Shown: positions 17,143-26,857 of the stretch, piece by piece | Layout: each line of letters opens with the position of its first letter | Position numbering within the stretch: the stretch's first letter is position 1 | NCBI RefSeq assembly: GCF_042492175.1 | Contig: NZ_CP170453.1 | Location: 1,054,001 to 1,118,000, forward strand | From: CAJXSN01 sp947492235 | GTDB lineage: Bacteria > Pseudomonadota > Alphaproteobacteria > Sphingomonadales > Sphingomonadaceae | Length of the DNA stretch: 64,000 nt | Direction: 5' to 3' | Translations under genes and position numbers: made by a program | The notes under the pieces: model-generated | Databases searched by the model: none | Told to the model about the DNA's origin: nothing | The model's input: the letters and a program-made list of their open reading frames with translations, nothing else

Positions 17143-17499
17143 CTAGACCATAAAGCTTTCGCCGCAGCCGCACGCGCCTTTGGCGTTCGGGTTTTCGAAC
17201 ACGAAGCCCGCGGTGAAATCGTCCTCCACCCAGTCCATCGTGCTGCCGATCAGATACAGCACGCTGGCGCTGTCGATGTAGAAAGTGCCGCCCGGCGTTT
17301 CGATCTTTTCGTCGAAGGCCACTTCCTCGGTCACGTAGTCCACCGAGTAGGCGAGGCCCGAGCAGCCGCGCCGCGGGGTCGACAATTTCACACCGATGGC
17401 ATCATCGGGCGCTTTGGCCATCAGCTCGGCAACCCGCGCCTCTGCCGCCTTGGTCAGGATAACTGCCGCAGGACGTTCGCGAAGAGTAGAGCCAGTCAT
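17143..17499 (-). CDS. sufA: A-type iron-sulfur carrier
   Basis: A 118-residue HesB/IscA-type protein with the three conserved cysteines (RGCSGLAY and GACGCGES). It carries or delivers Fe-S clusters made by SufBCD. Last gene of the suf operon. Start: ATG 17499 overlaps the stop of the preceding gene by one base (TGATG); a GTG one codon upstream (17502) would overlap by four. It could equally be named erpA or iscA; the name follows the operon. Confidence 0.93.
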   Translation of the reverse strand: MTGSTLRERPAAVILTKAAEARVAELMAKAPDDAIGVKLSTPRRGCSGLAYSVDYVTEEVAFDEKIETPGGTFYIDSASVLYLIGSTMDWVEDDFTAGFVFENPNAKGACGCGESFMV

Positions 17500-18020
17500 C
17501 ACAGCATCCCCAATTCAAGCCGCGCTTCGTCGGTCATCTTGTCGGGGCCCCATGGCGGATCCCACACCAGATTGACTTCCGCATCGCGCACGCCGGGCAC
17601 GCTCGCCGCGCGCAGTTCAACCTCGCCGGGCATGGTTTCGGCGACCGGGCAATGCGGCGTGGTCAGCGTCATGGTGACGGTCACATCGCTCTCGTCATCC
17701 ACCTCGACACCGTAAATCAGGCCCAGATCGTAGATATTGACCGGAATTTCCGGATCGTAAATTTCCTTCAACGCGGAGACGACCGCCTCCTGCAATTCAC
17801 CGCCCGCTCCGCCGGGGCCTGCCTGCTTGGGCTTTTTCTGCAGGAACCCTTCGAGATAATCGCGCTTGCGCTCCATCGTCTCCTTGGGCGTTTCCACCGC
17901 GTCCTCAACCACGTCTTCCACTCTGGCGCGCGGCGGCTTGGGCGGCGCCTGCGTCAGGACCTGCTCGTTGGGCGCGGGCGCTGCCACGAAATCCTTCTTG
18001 TCCGGGCTTTCTTCGGTCAT
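17499..18020 (-). CDS. sufT: SUF-associated DUF59/MIP18 maturation protein
   Basis: A 173-residue protein. The N-terminal 60 residues are charged and Pro-rich (probably disordered); the C-terminal part is a DUF59 domain with the conserved DPEIPVNIYDLGLIYGVEV segment and the HCPVAE loop whose Cys is expected to help in Fe-S handling, ending VWDPPWGPDKM. Such SufT-like proteins assist maturation of Fe-S proteins. ATG 18020 lies 11 bases after the sufS stop, with GAGAAG upstream; the open frame to 18164 overlaps sufS and is not used. Confidence 0.92.
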   Translation of the reverse strand: MTEESPDKKDFVAAPAPNEQVLTQAPPKPPRARVEDVVEDAVETPKETMERKRDYLEGFLQKKPKQAGPGGAGGELQEAVVSALKEIYDPEIPVNIYDLGLIYGVEVDDESDVTVTMTLTTPHCPVAETMPGEVELRAASVPGVRDAEVNLVWDPPWGPDKMTDEARLELGML

Positions 18021-18031
18021 CTTCTCGTATC

Positions 18032-19273
18032 CTAGCCGAAAATCTTCTGGGTTCGCTCGATACCGCGCAGCAGTGCTTCGATATCGCTCTCGTCGCTGTA
18101 CAGGCCGAAACTGGCCCGCGCGGTGGCCGGCACGCCGTAGTGATCCATCAGCGGCTGGCAGCAATGGTGCCCCGCCCGGATCGCGACATTCTCTTCATCC
18201 AATATGGTGCCCAGATCGTGCGGGTGAACCCCCTCCATCAGGAAGGAGACGATCCCCGCGCTTGTGTCCGGGCCGAACAGGCGGATCGAATTGAGGCGCG
18301 ACAATTCCTCGCGCGTTTTCGCTGCCAGCGCCGCTTCGTGCGCAAACAGGCCTTCCATGCCCGCTTCGCCCGCGACTTTTTCGACATAGTCAATCGCGGC
18401 GTGCAGCGCGATGGCTTCGGTAATCATCGGCGTGCCGGCTTCGAAGCGCTGCGGCGGCGGAGCATAGGTTGTTTTCTCGAAGGTCACGCGGTCGATCATC
18501 GCGCCGCCCCCCTGCCATGGCGGCATCGCGTCCAGCAGCTCCTCGCGCGCCCACAGCACGCCGATGCCCGTCGGTCCGTAGAGCTTGTGGGCGGAAAAGA
18601 CAAAGAAATCGCAATCCAGCTCGTGCATCGCCAGCCGCATACGCGGCGCGCTCTGGCACCCGTCGAGCAGCAGCTTCGCGCCGACCGCATGGGCAGCCTT
18701 CGCCGCACGCTTCGCAGCCAGAATCGAGCCGAGCACATTCGAGACATGCGCCAACGCGACCATCTTGTGTGCTGGCGTGAGGTTCGCCTCGAGCCAGTCG
18801 AGATCGATCAGGCCGTCTTCGGTGAGCGGACAGATATCGATCTCCGCACCGGTGCGCTGCGCCACCATTTGCCAGGGCACGATATTGGAATGATGCTCCA
18901 GCTGGCTGAGCATGATCCGGTCGCCCGCCTTGAGGTTCGCCCCTCCCCAGCTGTTCGCGACCAAATTGATCCCCTCGGTCGCGCCGCGCACGAAGACGAT
19001 CTCGTTTTCCGATTGCGCGCCGATAAAGCCCGCAACGCGCCGCCGCGCGGCCTCGTAAGCCTGCGTCATCGCAGCGGAACGGCCATAGACGCCGCGGTGC
19101 ACCGTGGCGTAATCGCGGCCCAGCGCACCGGTCATCGCATCGATCACAGCCTGCGGCTTCTGTGCCGTCGCGCCCGTATCGAGATAGTGCCAGCGATCGT
19201 CGTCCGCCGTCAGCAGGCCAGGGAAATCACCGCGCACATCGAGTTTCGGGGCAAGAGTTTGCGTGTCCGTCAA
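18032..19273 (-). CDS. sufS: Cysteine desulfurase SufS
   Basis: A 413-residue PLP enzyme that takes sulfur from cysteine as a persulfide for Fe-S assembly. PLP lysine Lys230 in SAHKLYGP; sulfur-accepting Cys371 in RAGHHCCQP (a second Cys follows); group II desulfurase features such as LEHHSNIVPWQ. Length is normal. The start overlaps the sufD stop by four bases (ATGA). No SufE gene is seen in the operon, although group II desulfurases usually need SufE or SufU. Confidence 0.96.
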   Translation of the reverse strand: MTDTQTLAPKLDVRGDFPGLLTADDDRWHYLDTGATAQKPQAVIDAMTGALGRDYATVHRGVYGRSAAMTQAYEAARRRVAGFIGAQSENEIVFVRGATEGINLVANSWGGANLKAGDRIMLSQLEHHSNIVPWQMVAQRTGAEIDICPLTEDGLIDLDWLEANLTPAHKMVALAHVSNVLGSILAAKRAAKAAHAVGAKLLLDGCQSAPRMRLAMHELDCDFFVFSAHKLYGPTGIGVLWAREELLDAMPPWQGGGAMIDRVTFEKTTYAPPPQRFEAGTPMITEAIALHAAIDYVEKVAGEAGMEGLFAHEAALAAKTREELSRLNSIRLFGPDTSAGIVSFLMEGVHPHDLGTILDEENVAIRAGHHCCQPLMDHYGVPATARASFGLYSDESDIEALLRGIERTQKIFG

Positions 19274-20034
19274 AGATGCGCCTCCAGCTTGGCCAGAGCG
19301 ACATCCATCAGGCGCTCGCGCTCCGCATCGTCATCCAGCGCCACCAGAGCGTCACCCAGAAACGCCTGCACCAGCAAGCGCCGGACGGTTTCGGGCGGAA
19401 GTCCGCGCGCCGCCATGTAATACCGCGCGGTTTCATCCAGCTGACCCACAGTGGCACCGTGCGCACACTTCACATCGTCGGCGAAGATCTCGAGCTGGGG
19501 CACAGCATTCACGCTTGCGCCTTTCTCCAGCAGCAGGCCTTTGAAGTCCTGCGCTGCATCGGTCTTCTGGGCGTGACGCACCACGTCGATCCGGCCGAGG
19601 AAATTGCCTGTGCCCTTGCCCCAGTGGACACTGCGCACAGTTTGGTTGCTGGTCGCCTCGGGCTCTGCATGGGTCAGGTGGCTGACAAATTCGCGCGTCG
19701 TCTCGGACCCGCCGAGAGTGATGCCGCCCATCTCGAAATGCGCGCCGCGCTCCAGATGCACGACTGTCTCCACACGGCCCAATTGCGCCGCCGCAATCAC
19801 GCCGAACACTTCGCAAGTCGCACCCTCGCCAACTTTGATCCGCAAGCGGCGCAGCTGCGTGCCGTCACCCTCTGCGATGGTCACGATTTCGCGGTGCGTG
19901 CCACCTGCGGGCACCGCGATATCCTGCCAGTCCTCGAACGTGCCAAGGTCAAGCGCGGCCAGCGCATCGGTGTCCGAATAGCGCCACGCCTCGTCACGCC
20001 GTGTCGGGAGGGTTGCTGCCTCAGGCATTGGCAT
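19270..20034 (-). CDS. sufD: Fe-S scaffold subunit SufD (short form)
   Basis: A 254-residue SufD-like protein. The C-terminal core carries the SufB/D beta-helix pattern and CAHGATVGQLDE, with the conserved Cys-Ala-His. It is much shorter than E. coli SufD (about 420 residues), missing most of the N-terminal domain; I see no frameshift before the start. Overlaps sufC by 14 bases and sufS by 4. Works with SufB and SufC as the scaffold complex. Confidence 0.94.
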   Translation of the reverse strand: MPMPEAATLPTRRDEAWRYSDTDALAALDLGTFEDWQDIAVPAGGTHREIVTIAEGDGTQLRRLRIKVGEGATCEVFGVIAAAQLGRVETVVHLERGAHFEMGGITLGGSETTREFVSHLTHAEPEATSNQTVRSVHWGKGTGNFLGRIDVVRHAQKTDAAQDFKGLLLEKGASVNAVPQLEIFADDVKCAHGATVGQLDETARYYMAARGLPPETVRRLLVQAFLGDALVALDDDAERERLMDVALAKLEAHL

Positions 20035-20794
20035 TCTCTGGAGCCATCACCGCGTCATAGCCCTCTTCCTCCAGCCGCAGCGCGAGGTCGGGGCCGCCCG
20101 TCTGAACGATGCGCCCGGCGGCCAAAATGCTGACCTTGTCGGGCTTCACCACGTCGAGCAGGCGCTGGTAGTGGGTGATGAGCAGCACGCCCTTTGCGGG
20201 ATCGCGCATGATCGCATTGATCCCCTCGCCCACGACGCGCAGAGCATCAATGTCGAGGCCGCTATCGGTTTCATCGAGCACCGCGAATTTGGGATCGAGG
20301 ATGCCCATCTGGACCATCTCGGCGCGCTTCTTCTCGCCGCCGGAAAAGCCGACATTCACGTTCCGCTTGAGCATTTCCATATCCATGCCCAGCAGACCGG
20401 CTTTCTCTTTCGCCAGCTTCAGGAACTCGCCGCCGGTCAGCGCTTCCTCGCCCCGACCTGCGCGCTGGGCGTTCAGGGATTCGCGCAGGAATTGGACGTT
20501 GGAGACACCGGGGATCTCGACCGGATACTGGAAGCCGAGGAACAGCCCGGCCGAGGCCCGCTCATGCGGCTCCAGATCAAGCAGATCCTGCCCCATAAAC
20601 TCGACACTGCCGCCGGTCACTTCATAACCCGGACGCCCGCCCAGCACGTAGGACAGCGTGCTTTTGCCCGCGCCATTGGGGCCCATGATCGCATGTATTT
20701 CGCCCGCAGCAACTTCGAGGCTGAGGCCGTTGAGGATTTGCTTGTCCGCGACCGTGGCGGTGAGATTGTCGATTTTCAGCATTGGGTCACTCAT
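20021..20794 (-). CDS. sufC: Fe-S assembly ATPase SufC
   Basis: A 257-residue ABC-type ATPase without membrane domain: Walker A GPNGAGKST, ABC signature FSGGEKKRAE and Walker B FAVLDETDSGLD. It drives conformational change in SufB-SufD during cluster assembly. Placed 115 bases from the DUF559 gene; that gap holds an inverted-repeat element, so SufC expression might depend on read-through. Confidence 0.96.
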   Translation of the reverse strand: MSDPMLKIDNLTATVADKQILNGLSLEVAAGEIHAIMGPNGAGKSTLSYVLGGRPGYEVTGGSVEFMGQDLLDLEPHERASAGLFLGFQYPVEIPGVSNVQFLRESLNAQRAGRGEEALTGGEFLKLAKEKAGLLGMDMEMLKRNVNVGFSGGEKKRAEMVQMGILDPKFAVLDETDSGLDIDALRVVGEGINAIMRDPAKGVLLITHYQRLLDVVKPDKVSILAAGRIVQTGGPDLALRLEEEGYDAVMAPENANA

Positions 20795-20805
20795 CTAAAA
20801 TTTGG

Positions 20806-20890
20806 CGTCACCCCGGGCTTGATCCGGGGTCCCGCTGCCTTCGAGCGCAGCGGAAGGAAAGCGGGGTCCCGGACGAGGTCCGGGATGGCG
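20806..20890. repeat. Inverted-repeat element inside the suf operon
   Basis: Left arm CGTCACCCCGGGCTTGATCC and right arm ending GAGGTCCGGGATGGCG are imperfect reverse complements (about 31 bases each, 20806-20836 and 20860-20890) around a small GC-rich hairpin. The GTCACCCCGGGCTTGATCCG type is frequent in alphaproteobacteria. It lies just before the sufC start, where an mRNA hairpin could affect stability or translation. Confidence 0.75.
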
Positions 20891-20909
20891 GGATTGGAGA
20901 AGGAGCGCG

Positions 20910-21461
20910 TCATCCGCGTCCTCCATCCCTGTTTCTCGGCGGACCATTGCCGTCTCGGTCGTAGCGCGGCTTGGTCTGGCGCGGGTTGCTGGCATTGTGC
21001 TCGCGGCGGGCCTGTTTCTTGTCGGCAATCCGCATGCGCATTCCGGCGGTGATGCGCTCGAGCACTGCGTCCATATTCTCGAGGATGTCCTCGGCCTTGA
21101 TCCGCATCACGCGGATGCCGACGCTTTCGAGGCTCTTGTCGCGGCGCTTGGCCAGCACATCGCTCTGGTCCGGCTCGTCGATGCAAATCGCCATGCCGAG
21201 ATTGTGGCAATTGAAATCGACAATCGCGCTGCCGACCACCGCATGGCGGGTGAAGGTGTAGCGGCCCAGATCGGCCCCGGTGAACTTCGCCGACAGCGCC
21301 TTGTGCGCAGGCGAGGAGTGCCGCCGCATCTCGCGCGCACGGTCATGCAGCGCGTCGAGCCGCTTGTCGGAAATTTCCCACCCGCGACCCTTCTTCTTGA
21401 GCGCGGGTGCTTCGCCGTCATCCGACGGCTCGCGGAGCTGAAGGGTTTTGCGGTCAGTCAT
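20910..21461 (-). CDS. DUF559 (Vsr-like nuclease fold) protein within the suf operon
   Basis: A 183-residue protein with a DUF559 core: an RRHSSPAHKAL segment, GADLGRYTFTRH, then VVGSAIVDFNCH and KRRDKSLESVGIRVMRIKAEDI, the layout of the Vsr-like endonuclease superfamily. The usual N-terminal Arg/His and the DF..H pair are visible, but I cannot confirm a complete active site. The tail is basic and probably disordered. ATG 21461 overlaps the preceding stop by four bases (ATGA). It is an unusual passenger between sufB and sufC. Confidence 0.82.
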   Translation of the reverse strand: MTDRKTLQLREPSDDGEAPALKKKGRGWEISDKRLDALHDRAREMRRHSSPAHKALSAKFTGADLGRYTFTRHAVVGSAIVDFNCHNLGMAICIDEPDQSDVLAKRRDKSLESVGIRVMRIKAEDILENMDAVLERITAGMRMRIADKKQARREHNASNPRQTKPRYDRDGNGPPRNRDGGRG

Positions 21462-21690
21462 TTCTTCGCAGTCTGCATAATTGCGGGATCGCTTCCGGCG
21501 CGAATGGCGGCTCGCCTCTCGATCATGCGCCTTGCGGCCAGAAACGAGAAAGCGCCGGCCACAGCGGCATTAAGCAGCGCCCTGCCCCAGCTACCTTCCA
21601 TCGCCGACTCAAACGCGGACAAGGCCTGCCAAAGAGCGACCGCAATCATCGCCCAATGGAAGATGCCAAATCGGTCCGTGTATACAGTCT

Positions 21691-21694
<4 letters not shown>
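21458..21694 (-). CDS. Small two-helix membrane protein within the suf operon
   Basis: A 78-residue protein with hydrophobic segments at about 13-30 and 40-58 and a basic tail. It starts with GTG overlapping the sufB stop (GTGA) and ends overlapping the DUF559 start (ATGA), so it is translationally coupled on both sides. I recognise no family. Confidence 0.75.
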
Positions 21695-23198
<1,504 letters not shown>

Positions 23199-23202
<4 letters not shown>

Positions 23203-23648
23203 GCCATTTCTTCCTGCGCCGTGGGGACGCTGATTGCTGATTGTTCTGCCGGACTGCTGATGAGGCGCGAAAGCGGGATATCCGCCAGCGCCCCGCGCAA
23301 TGCGTTGTTGATGACCGGCCAGTGCGCCTTTACGCTGCAGCTGTGATCGACCGCGCAATCCGCCCCGTCGATGCACGCTGTCAGCGCAATCGGTCCTTCG
23401 ACCGCCTCGACAATATCTGCCACCGAAATGGCCGCTGCCGGACGGGCGAGTTGCAAACCGCCCCCGCTGCCGCGCGTGGAATTGAGGAGGCCCGCCGCCG
23501 CCAGCTTGCTGACCACTTTCTGCACGGTCGGAGCAGGCAGACCGGTTTCCGCCGCCAGCTCAGCCGCAGACACACGGCTGAAGCCGCAATGCCGCGCCGC
23601 AGCGGACATTGTCACAACGGCATAATCTGCAAGGTTGCTTAATCTCAT
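23199..23648 (-). CDS. iscR: Rrf2-family Fe-S responsive repressor, IscR-like
   Basis: A 149-residue winged-helix regulator. The N terminus MRLSNLADYAVV and the HTH-like segment LPAPTVQKVVSKLAAAGL are Rrf2-type. Cys92, Cys98 and Cys104 (C-x5-C-x5-C) sit at the same positions as the cluster ligands of E. coli IscR. It should sense Fe-S status and control the suf operon it heads. ATG 23648 is preferred over the frame to 23693. A 7-9-7 palindrome lies 19 bases upstream. The name SufR would be equally reasonable. Confidence 0.93.
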
Positions 23649-23666
23649 AATCGACGGCGCATTGCT

Positions 23667-23689
23667 AATCGGACCAATTCGTTCCGATT
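23667..23689 (-). promoter_or_regulatory. Candidate operator of the iscR-suf operon
   Basis: AATCGGA (23667-23673) and TCCGATT (23683-23689) are perfect inverted arms around a 9-base spacer. The site ends 19 bases from the iscR-like start codon in a 112-base gap, where the operon promoter must lie. The architecture fits an Rrf2 dimer; binding is an inference. I did not see the same arms elsewhere in the window. Confidence 0.55.
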
Positions 23690-23760
23690 TCATCTATGGG
23701 CGCCGCGGGCCGGTTTCAACGCAAAACCGACTGTTGCGAGTCGTTAGCAATTACGGGGCG

Positions 23761-24663
23761 TTAGCCGTTGGCCGCCTCTGCCGAGATAAGCCCGGTGAAC
23801 AGCGCGCCATTGCCATAGCCTTTGACGTCCAGCGTCCGCTCGGCCAGCGACCCGGTGCCATCTTCGGTAAAGCGCGACGGCGTGCGCCCGGTATATTTGC
23901 GCAGATCACGGATCAGATGCGCCTGATCGTAATAGGCGTCGAGAATCTCGGTCTCCAGCTCCTTGGGCAGATCGGGCGAGGTCAGATAGGTCGCCGCCCG
24001 GATCGCGCGATAGCGTTTGGCCAGTGTGACGGGCGGGCGCCCGAAATAGCGGTTGGACAGGCGCTGAACCGTGCGCGGTGACATAGCTAGCGTGTCCTGA
24101 AGGTCTTCCAGCGAAGGACTGAACGAGCCACCTAGCCATTCCAGCATATCGGCAATGAACCGGTCGTGGTCTGCCGGCAAAGGTCGCAAGGCCTCGGCCA
24201 GATGGTTGCCCAGAGAGCGCGCGACATAGGCGGTGTCGGCTGTGCCCTCACGCATGACATCGACCAATTCGTTGATCCGGGCAGCGGAGAAGGGTGAAAG
24301 CGCGCTGTCCACGGTCATGGGGCGATGGCTGGTCTCGTTCACCGGCAAGCCGGTGAGCGCAGCCCAGCCGCGCATATTAAGCGACACCCCGATCATGTCC
24401 GCCGGGCCATCAACGATGAACGGAACCGCCTCGTCGAGCTGGGTCACGAAGAACGGCCCGCTGATCGGCCCGTGCCGCCCATCGGGGAAATCCATGAAAA
24501 CCCCGCCCTTGCTGAACAGCATCAGTTGCGGCGAGTAGGACGGCATGATGTCATGCAGCTTCCCCGCGCCCGATTTGAACGTGTAAAACGCGTTGGCATA
24601 GCCACGCAGCGCAGGGGGCATGGCAGCGAAACCGAATTCGAACGGAGGCTCTTTTTGGGCCAC
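23761..24663 (-). CDS. AraC-family transcriptional regulator
   Basis: A 300-residue regulator. The C-terminal third (from about 190) carries a double HTH domain, with LAMSPRTVQRLSNRYFGRPPVT as helix-turn-helix plus signature and a second helical part around AYYDQAHLIRDLRKYTGRTP. The N-terminal part is an unclassified sensory domain. Its 3' end adjoins the suf regulatory gap; it is not overlapping and shows no clear link to suf control. Effector and targets unknown. Confidence 0.9.
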   Translation of the reverse strand: MAQKEPPFEFGFAAMPPALRGYANAFYTFKSGAGKLHDIMPSYSPQLMLFSKGGVFMDFPDGRHGPISGPFFVTQLDEAVPFIVDGPADMIGVSLNMRGWAALTGLPVNETSHRPMTVDSALSPFSAARINELVDVMREGTADTAYVARSLGNHLAEALRPLPADHDRFIADMLEWLGGSFSPSLEDLQDTLAMSPRTVQRLSNRYFGRPPVTLAKRYRAIRAATYLTSPDLPKELETEILDAYYDQAHLIRDLRKYTGRTPSRFTEDGTGSLAERTLDVKGYGNGALFTGLISAEAANG

Positions 24664-24686
24664 AGACTTGCTCTATGTGCTCCTGC

Positions 24687-26534
24687 TTACCCGGCCTTCA
24701 CCGAAGCGACCCAGGCATCGACATTCTCTTCCATGATCGACAGGGGCACAGGGCCGCTGGTGAGAATGACGTCGTGGAACGCGCGAATGTCGAACCGGTC
24801 GCCCAGCTCTTCGCGTGCCTTTTCACGGACTTCCATGATCTTCAGCTTGCCGATCATATAGGCCGTCGCCTGCCCCGGATAGACGATGTAGCGCTCGATC
24901 GCCTTGCGGATATCGCCATCGGGATTGGGTGTGTTGACCGTCAGATATTCGATCGCTTCCTCGCGGGTCCAGCGTTTGTGGTGGAGCCCTGTGTCGACCA
25001 CCAGCCGCGCAGCCCGCCACAGCTCCATGCCGAGCCGGCCGAAATCGGAATAGGGATCGGTGTAAAAGCCCATCTCCTTGGGCAATTCTTCGGAATAGAG
25101 CCCCCAGCCTTCGGTGTAGGCAGTCACTCCGCCAAACCGGCGGAAGGGCGGGAGATCACCCATTTCCGTCTGCAAGGCGCGTTGGAGATGGTGGCCGGGC
25201 GAACCTTCGTGATAGGCCAGCGCCTCCAGCTCGTTCTTCGACATGTCGCGCAGATTATAGAGGTTCACATAATAGGTGCCGGGCCGTGAGCCATCGGGCG
25301 CAGGGCTTTGGTAAAAGGCCTTGCCCGCGCTCTTTTCGCGGAAGGCCTCGACCGGCTTTATCACCATCGGGGCTTTGGGAAGCTTGCCGAAATATTCGGG
25401 GAGCCGGGCCTCCATCTTGCGCAACACAGCGTTGGCATCGGCGAGATAGTCTTCGCGCGTGGTGTAGAAGAACCGGTCATCATTGCGGGTGAACTGGAAG
25501 AAATCCTGCAAGCTTCCTTCAAAACCCACTTGCGCCATGATGGCTCGCATCTCGCCATGAATGCGCGCGACATTCTCCAGCCCCAGCGCGTGGATCTGGT
25601 CGGCCGTCAGGTCGGTGGTCGTGTAATTCGCCAGAAGCGCCTCGTAATAAGCCGCACCTTCGGGGAAGCGCCAGACACCGTCGTCGGTCGGCGCAATCGC
25701 CTGTTGCCGCTTCATTTCTGCCAGCAGCCCCTCATAAGCGGGCTGGGCCGAGGTTTCCCAGACAGCGACCGAATCCGCAATCAGACCGGACTTGGCCGCA
25801 TCGTCGATCTCCAGCTTCCCGACTTTCTCCGCGAAATCGGCGAGAATTGCATTGTCGAGCCCTGCCGACAGGAGATTCTCCACGTCCGAGATGACGTAAG
25901 GGTAGACCCAGTCGGGCGGCATCACGCCATTCCCCGCTCGTTCGCGCGATTGCGAAACCAGCTCGCCGATACCCGGCCCGATCCCTTCGATCCGGCTGAT
26001 ATAGGCGCGCGCATCGCTGACATTGGTGATGCGGTGGATATTGATCAGAAAGGCGGGCAGCTGGCTCTGCGCGCCATTCATCTGGTCGAAAATATAGCCG
26101 TATTCGCGAAACGGGAACAGCGAGGCGCGCCGCTGCTCGACCGCCTCGAACAGGCGGTAGGACAGCGCATCCTGCTCCGGCAGAGCATCGACATCGAACT
26201 TGCCGCGCATCTGCTCTGCAGTGAATTGCAGCAGCTCGAAAGATTGCCGGTCGGCGGCCTCCGAAAAATCGCCCCACTCGCCGTAATCTTCATCGCGGAT
26301 GCCGCGATAAGCCTTGGAAATGGGGGACAATTCCAGCGAGGCGGCGTCATAGGCCTCGAACAAAGCGCCGATATCCTCGGCCTCGGCAATCGCGCTGGCA
26401 TCGACGCTTGCGGTTTGTTCCGGTGCCACGGGAGCGGCAACGGCAACGGCCTGCGCCTGCCCGTCGATGCCTTGCGTGGTGGCGCAGCCAGCCAATGCCA
26501 CACTCGCCGCGCCTACTGCCCAGATCGCTTTCAT
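24687..26534 (-). CDS. DUF885 family exported lipoprotein, putative metallopeptidase
   Basis: A 615-residue protein with lipobox (ALAGC, Cys17). The body matches DUF885: a helical N-terminal half, AYHEGSPGHHLQ (the family's HExxxxH-like site), RFGGVTAYTEGWGLYSE, and the late YIVYPGQATAYMIGKLKI segment. DUF885 resembles M3/M32-like zinc peptidases, so a peptidase role is plausible but unproven. Monocistronic, with a 24-base gap to the AraC gene. Start ATG follows GGAGGGCGCG. Confidence 0.85.
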   Translation of the reverse strand: MKAIWAVGAASVALAGCATTQGIDGQAQAVAVAAPVAPEQTASVDASAIAEAEDIGALFEAYDAASLELSPISKAYRGIRDEDYGEWGDFSEAADRQSFELLQFTAEQMRGKFDVDALPEQDALSYRLFEAVEQRRASLFPFREYGYIFDQMNGAQSQLPAFLINIHRITNVSDARAYISRIEGIGPGIGELVSQSRERAGNGVMPPDWVYPYVISDVENLLSAGLDNAILADFAEKVGKLEIDDAAKSGLIADSVAVWETSAQPAYEGLLAEMKRQQAIAPTDDGVWRFPEGAAYYEALLANYTTTDLTADQIHALGLENVARIHGEMRAIMAQVGFEGSLQDFFQFTRNDDRFFYTTREDYLADANAVLRKMEARLPEYFGKLPKAPMVIKPVEAFREKSAGKAFYQSPAPDGSRPGTYYVNLYNLRDMSKNELEALAYHEGSPGHHLQRALQTEMGDLPPFRRFGGVTAYTEGWGLYSEELPKEMGFYTDPYSDFGRLGMELWRAARLVVDTGLHHKRWTREEAIEYLTVNTPNPDGDIRKAIERYIVYPGQATAYMIGKLKIMEVREKAREELGDRFDIRAFHDVILTSGPVPLSIMEENVDAWVASVKAG

Positions 26535-26637
26535 CGCGCCCTCCTGTTTTCGTCGTTAGGGCGACTGATGCATCATGGCAGGCCGCGATGCCAGCCAGAA
26601 ATCGTGACAATTGTGATCGGGAATGCCGGATGGCGGG

Positions 26638-26754
26638 CAAAAAAAGGGCGGCCCCGAGAGTGAACTCAGACGGGCCGCCCTAAAAGGAAAGAACTCTCGC
26701 ATCGCTGCGTCAGAGCCCTTCGGGTCGCCTCAGCTTGCTAGTGATTCGCCCGCC
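26638..26754 (-). ncRNA. Candidate small RNA with its own terminator
   Basis: On the minus strand a strong intrinsic terminator (ending at 26639) stands upstream of the DUF885 gene with no minus-strand gene before it. A TACAAT-type -10 box (26766-26761) suggests a transcript of about 115 nt starting near 26754. The predicted RNA contains a CCCGAAGGG mini-hairpin and the long terminator stem. I match it to no known family. It could alternatively be a leader or attenuator for the DUF885 gene, or the -10 match may be chance. This and the terminator fill most of the 323-base gap 26535-26857. Confidence 0.35.
26639..26681 (-). terminator. Strong intrinsic terminator, minus strand, no gene upstream
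   Basis: AGGGCGGCC-type arms (26645-26654 with 26672-26681) give a 10-bp stem, extended by GAGT/ACTC pairing in the loop, followed on the minus strand by seven T residues (26645-26639). On the plus strand no T tract follows. Confidence 0.8.
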
Positions 26755-26857
26755 GGAATGATTGTATGGAAACGACAATCCGGTTTTTGCCTTTACATTT
26801 TGTTCAAGAATGGGCCCGCTCGACAGTGCCACGCAGCTTCGTCATAGGCTGGCGGAC

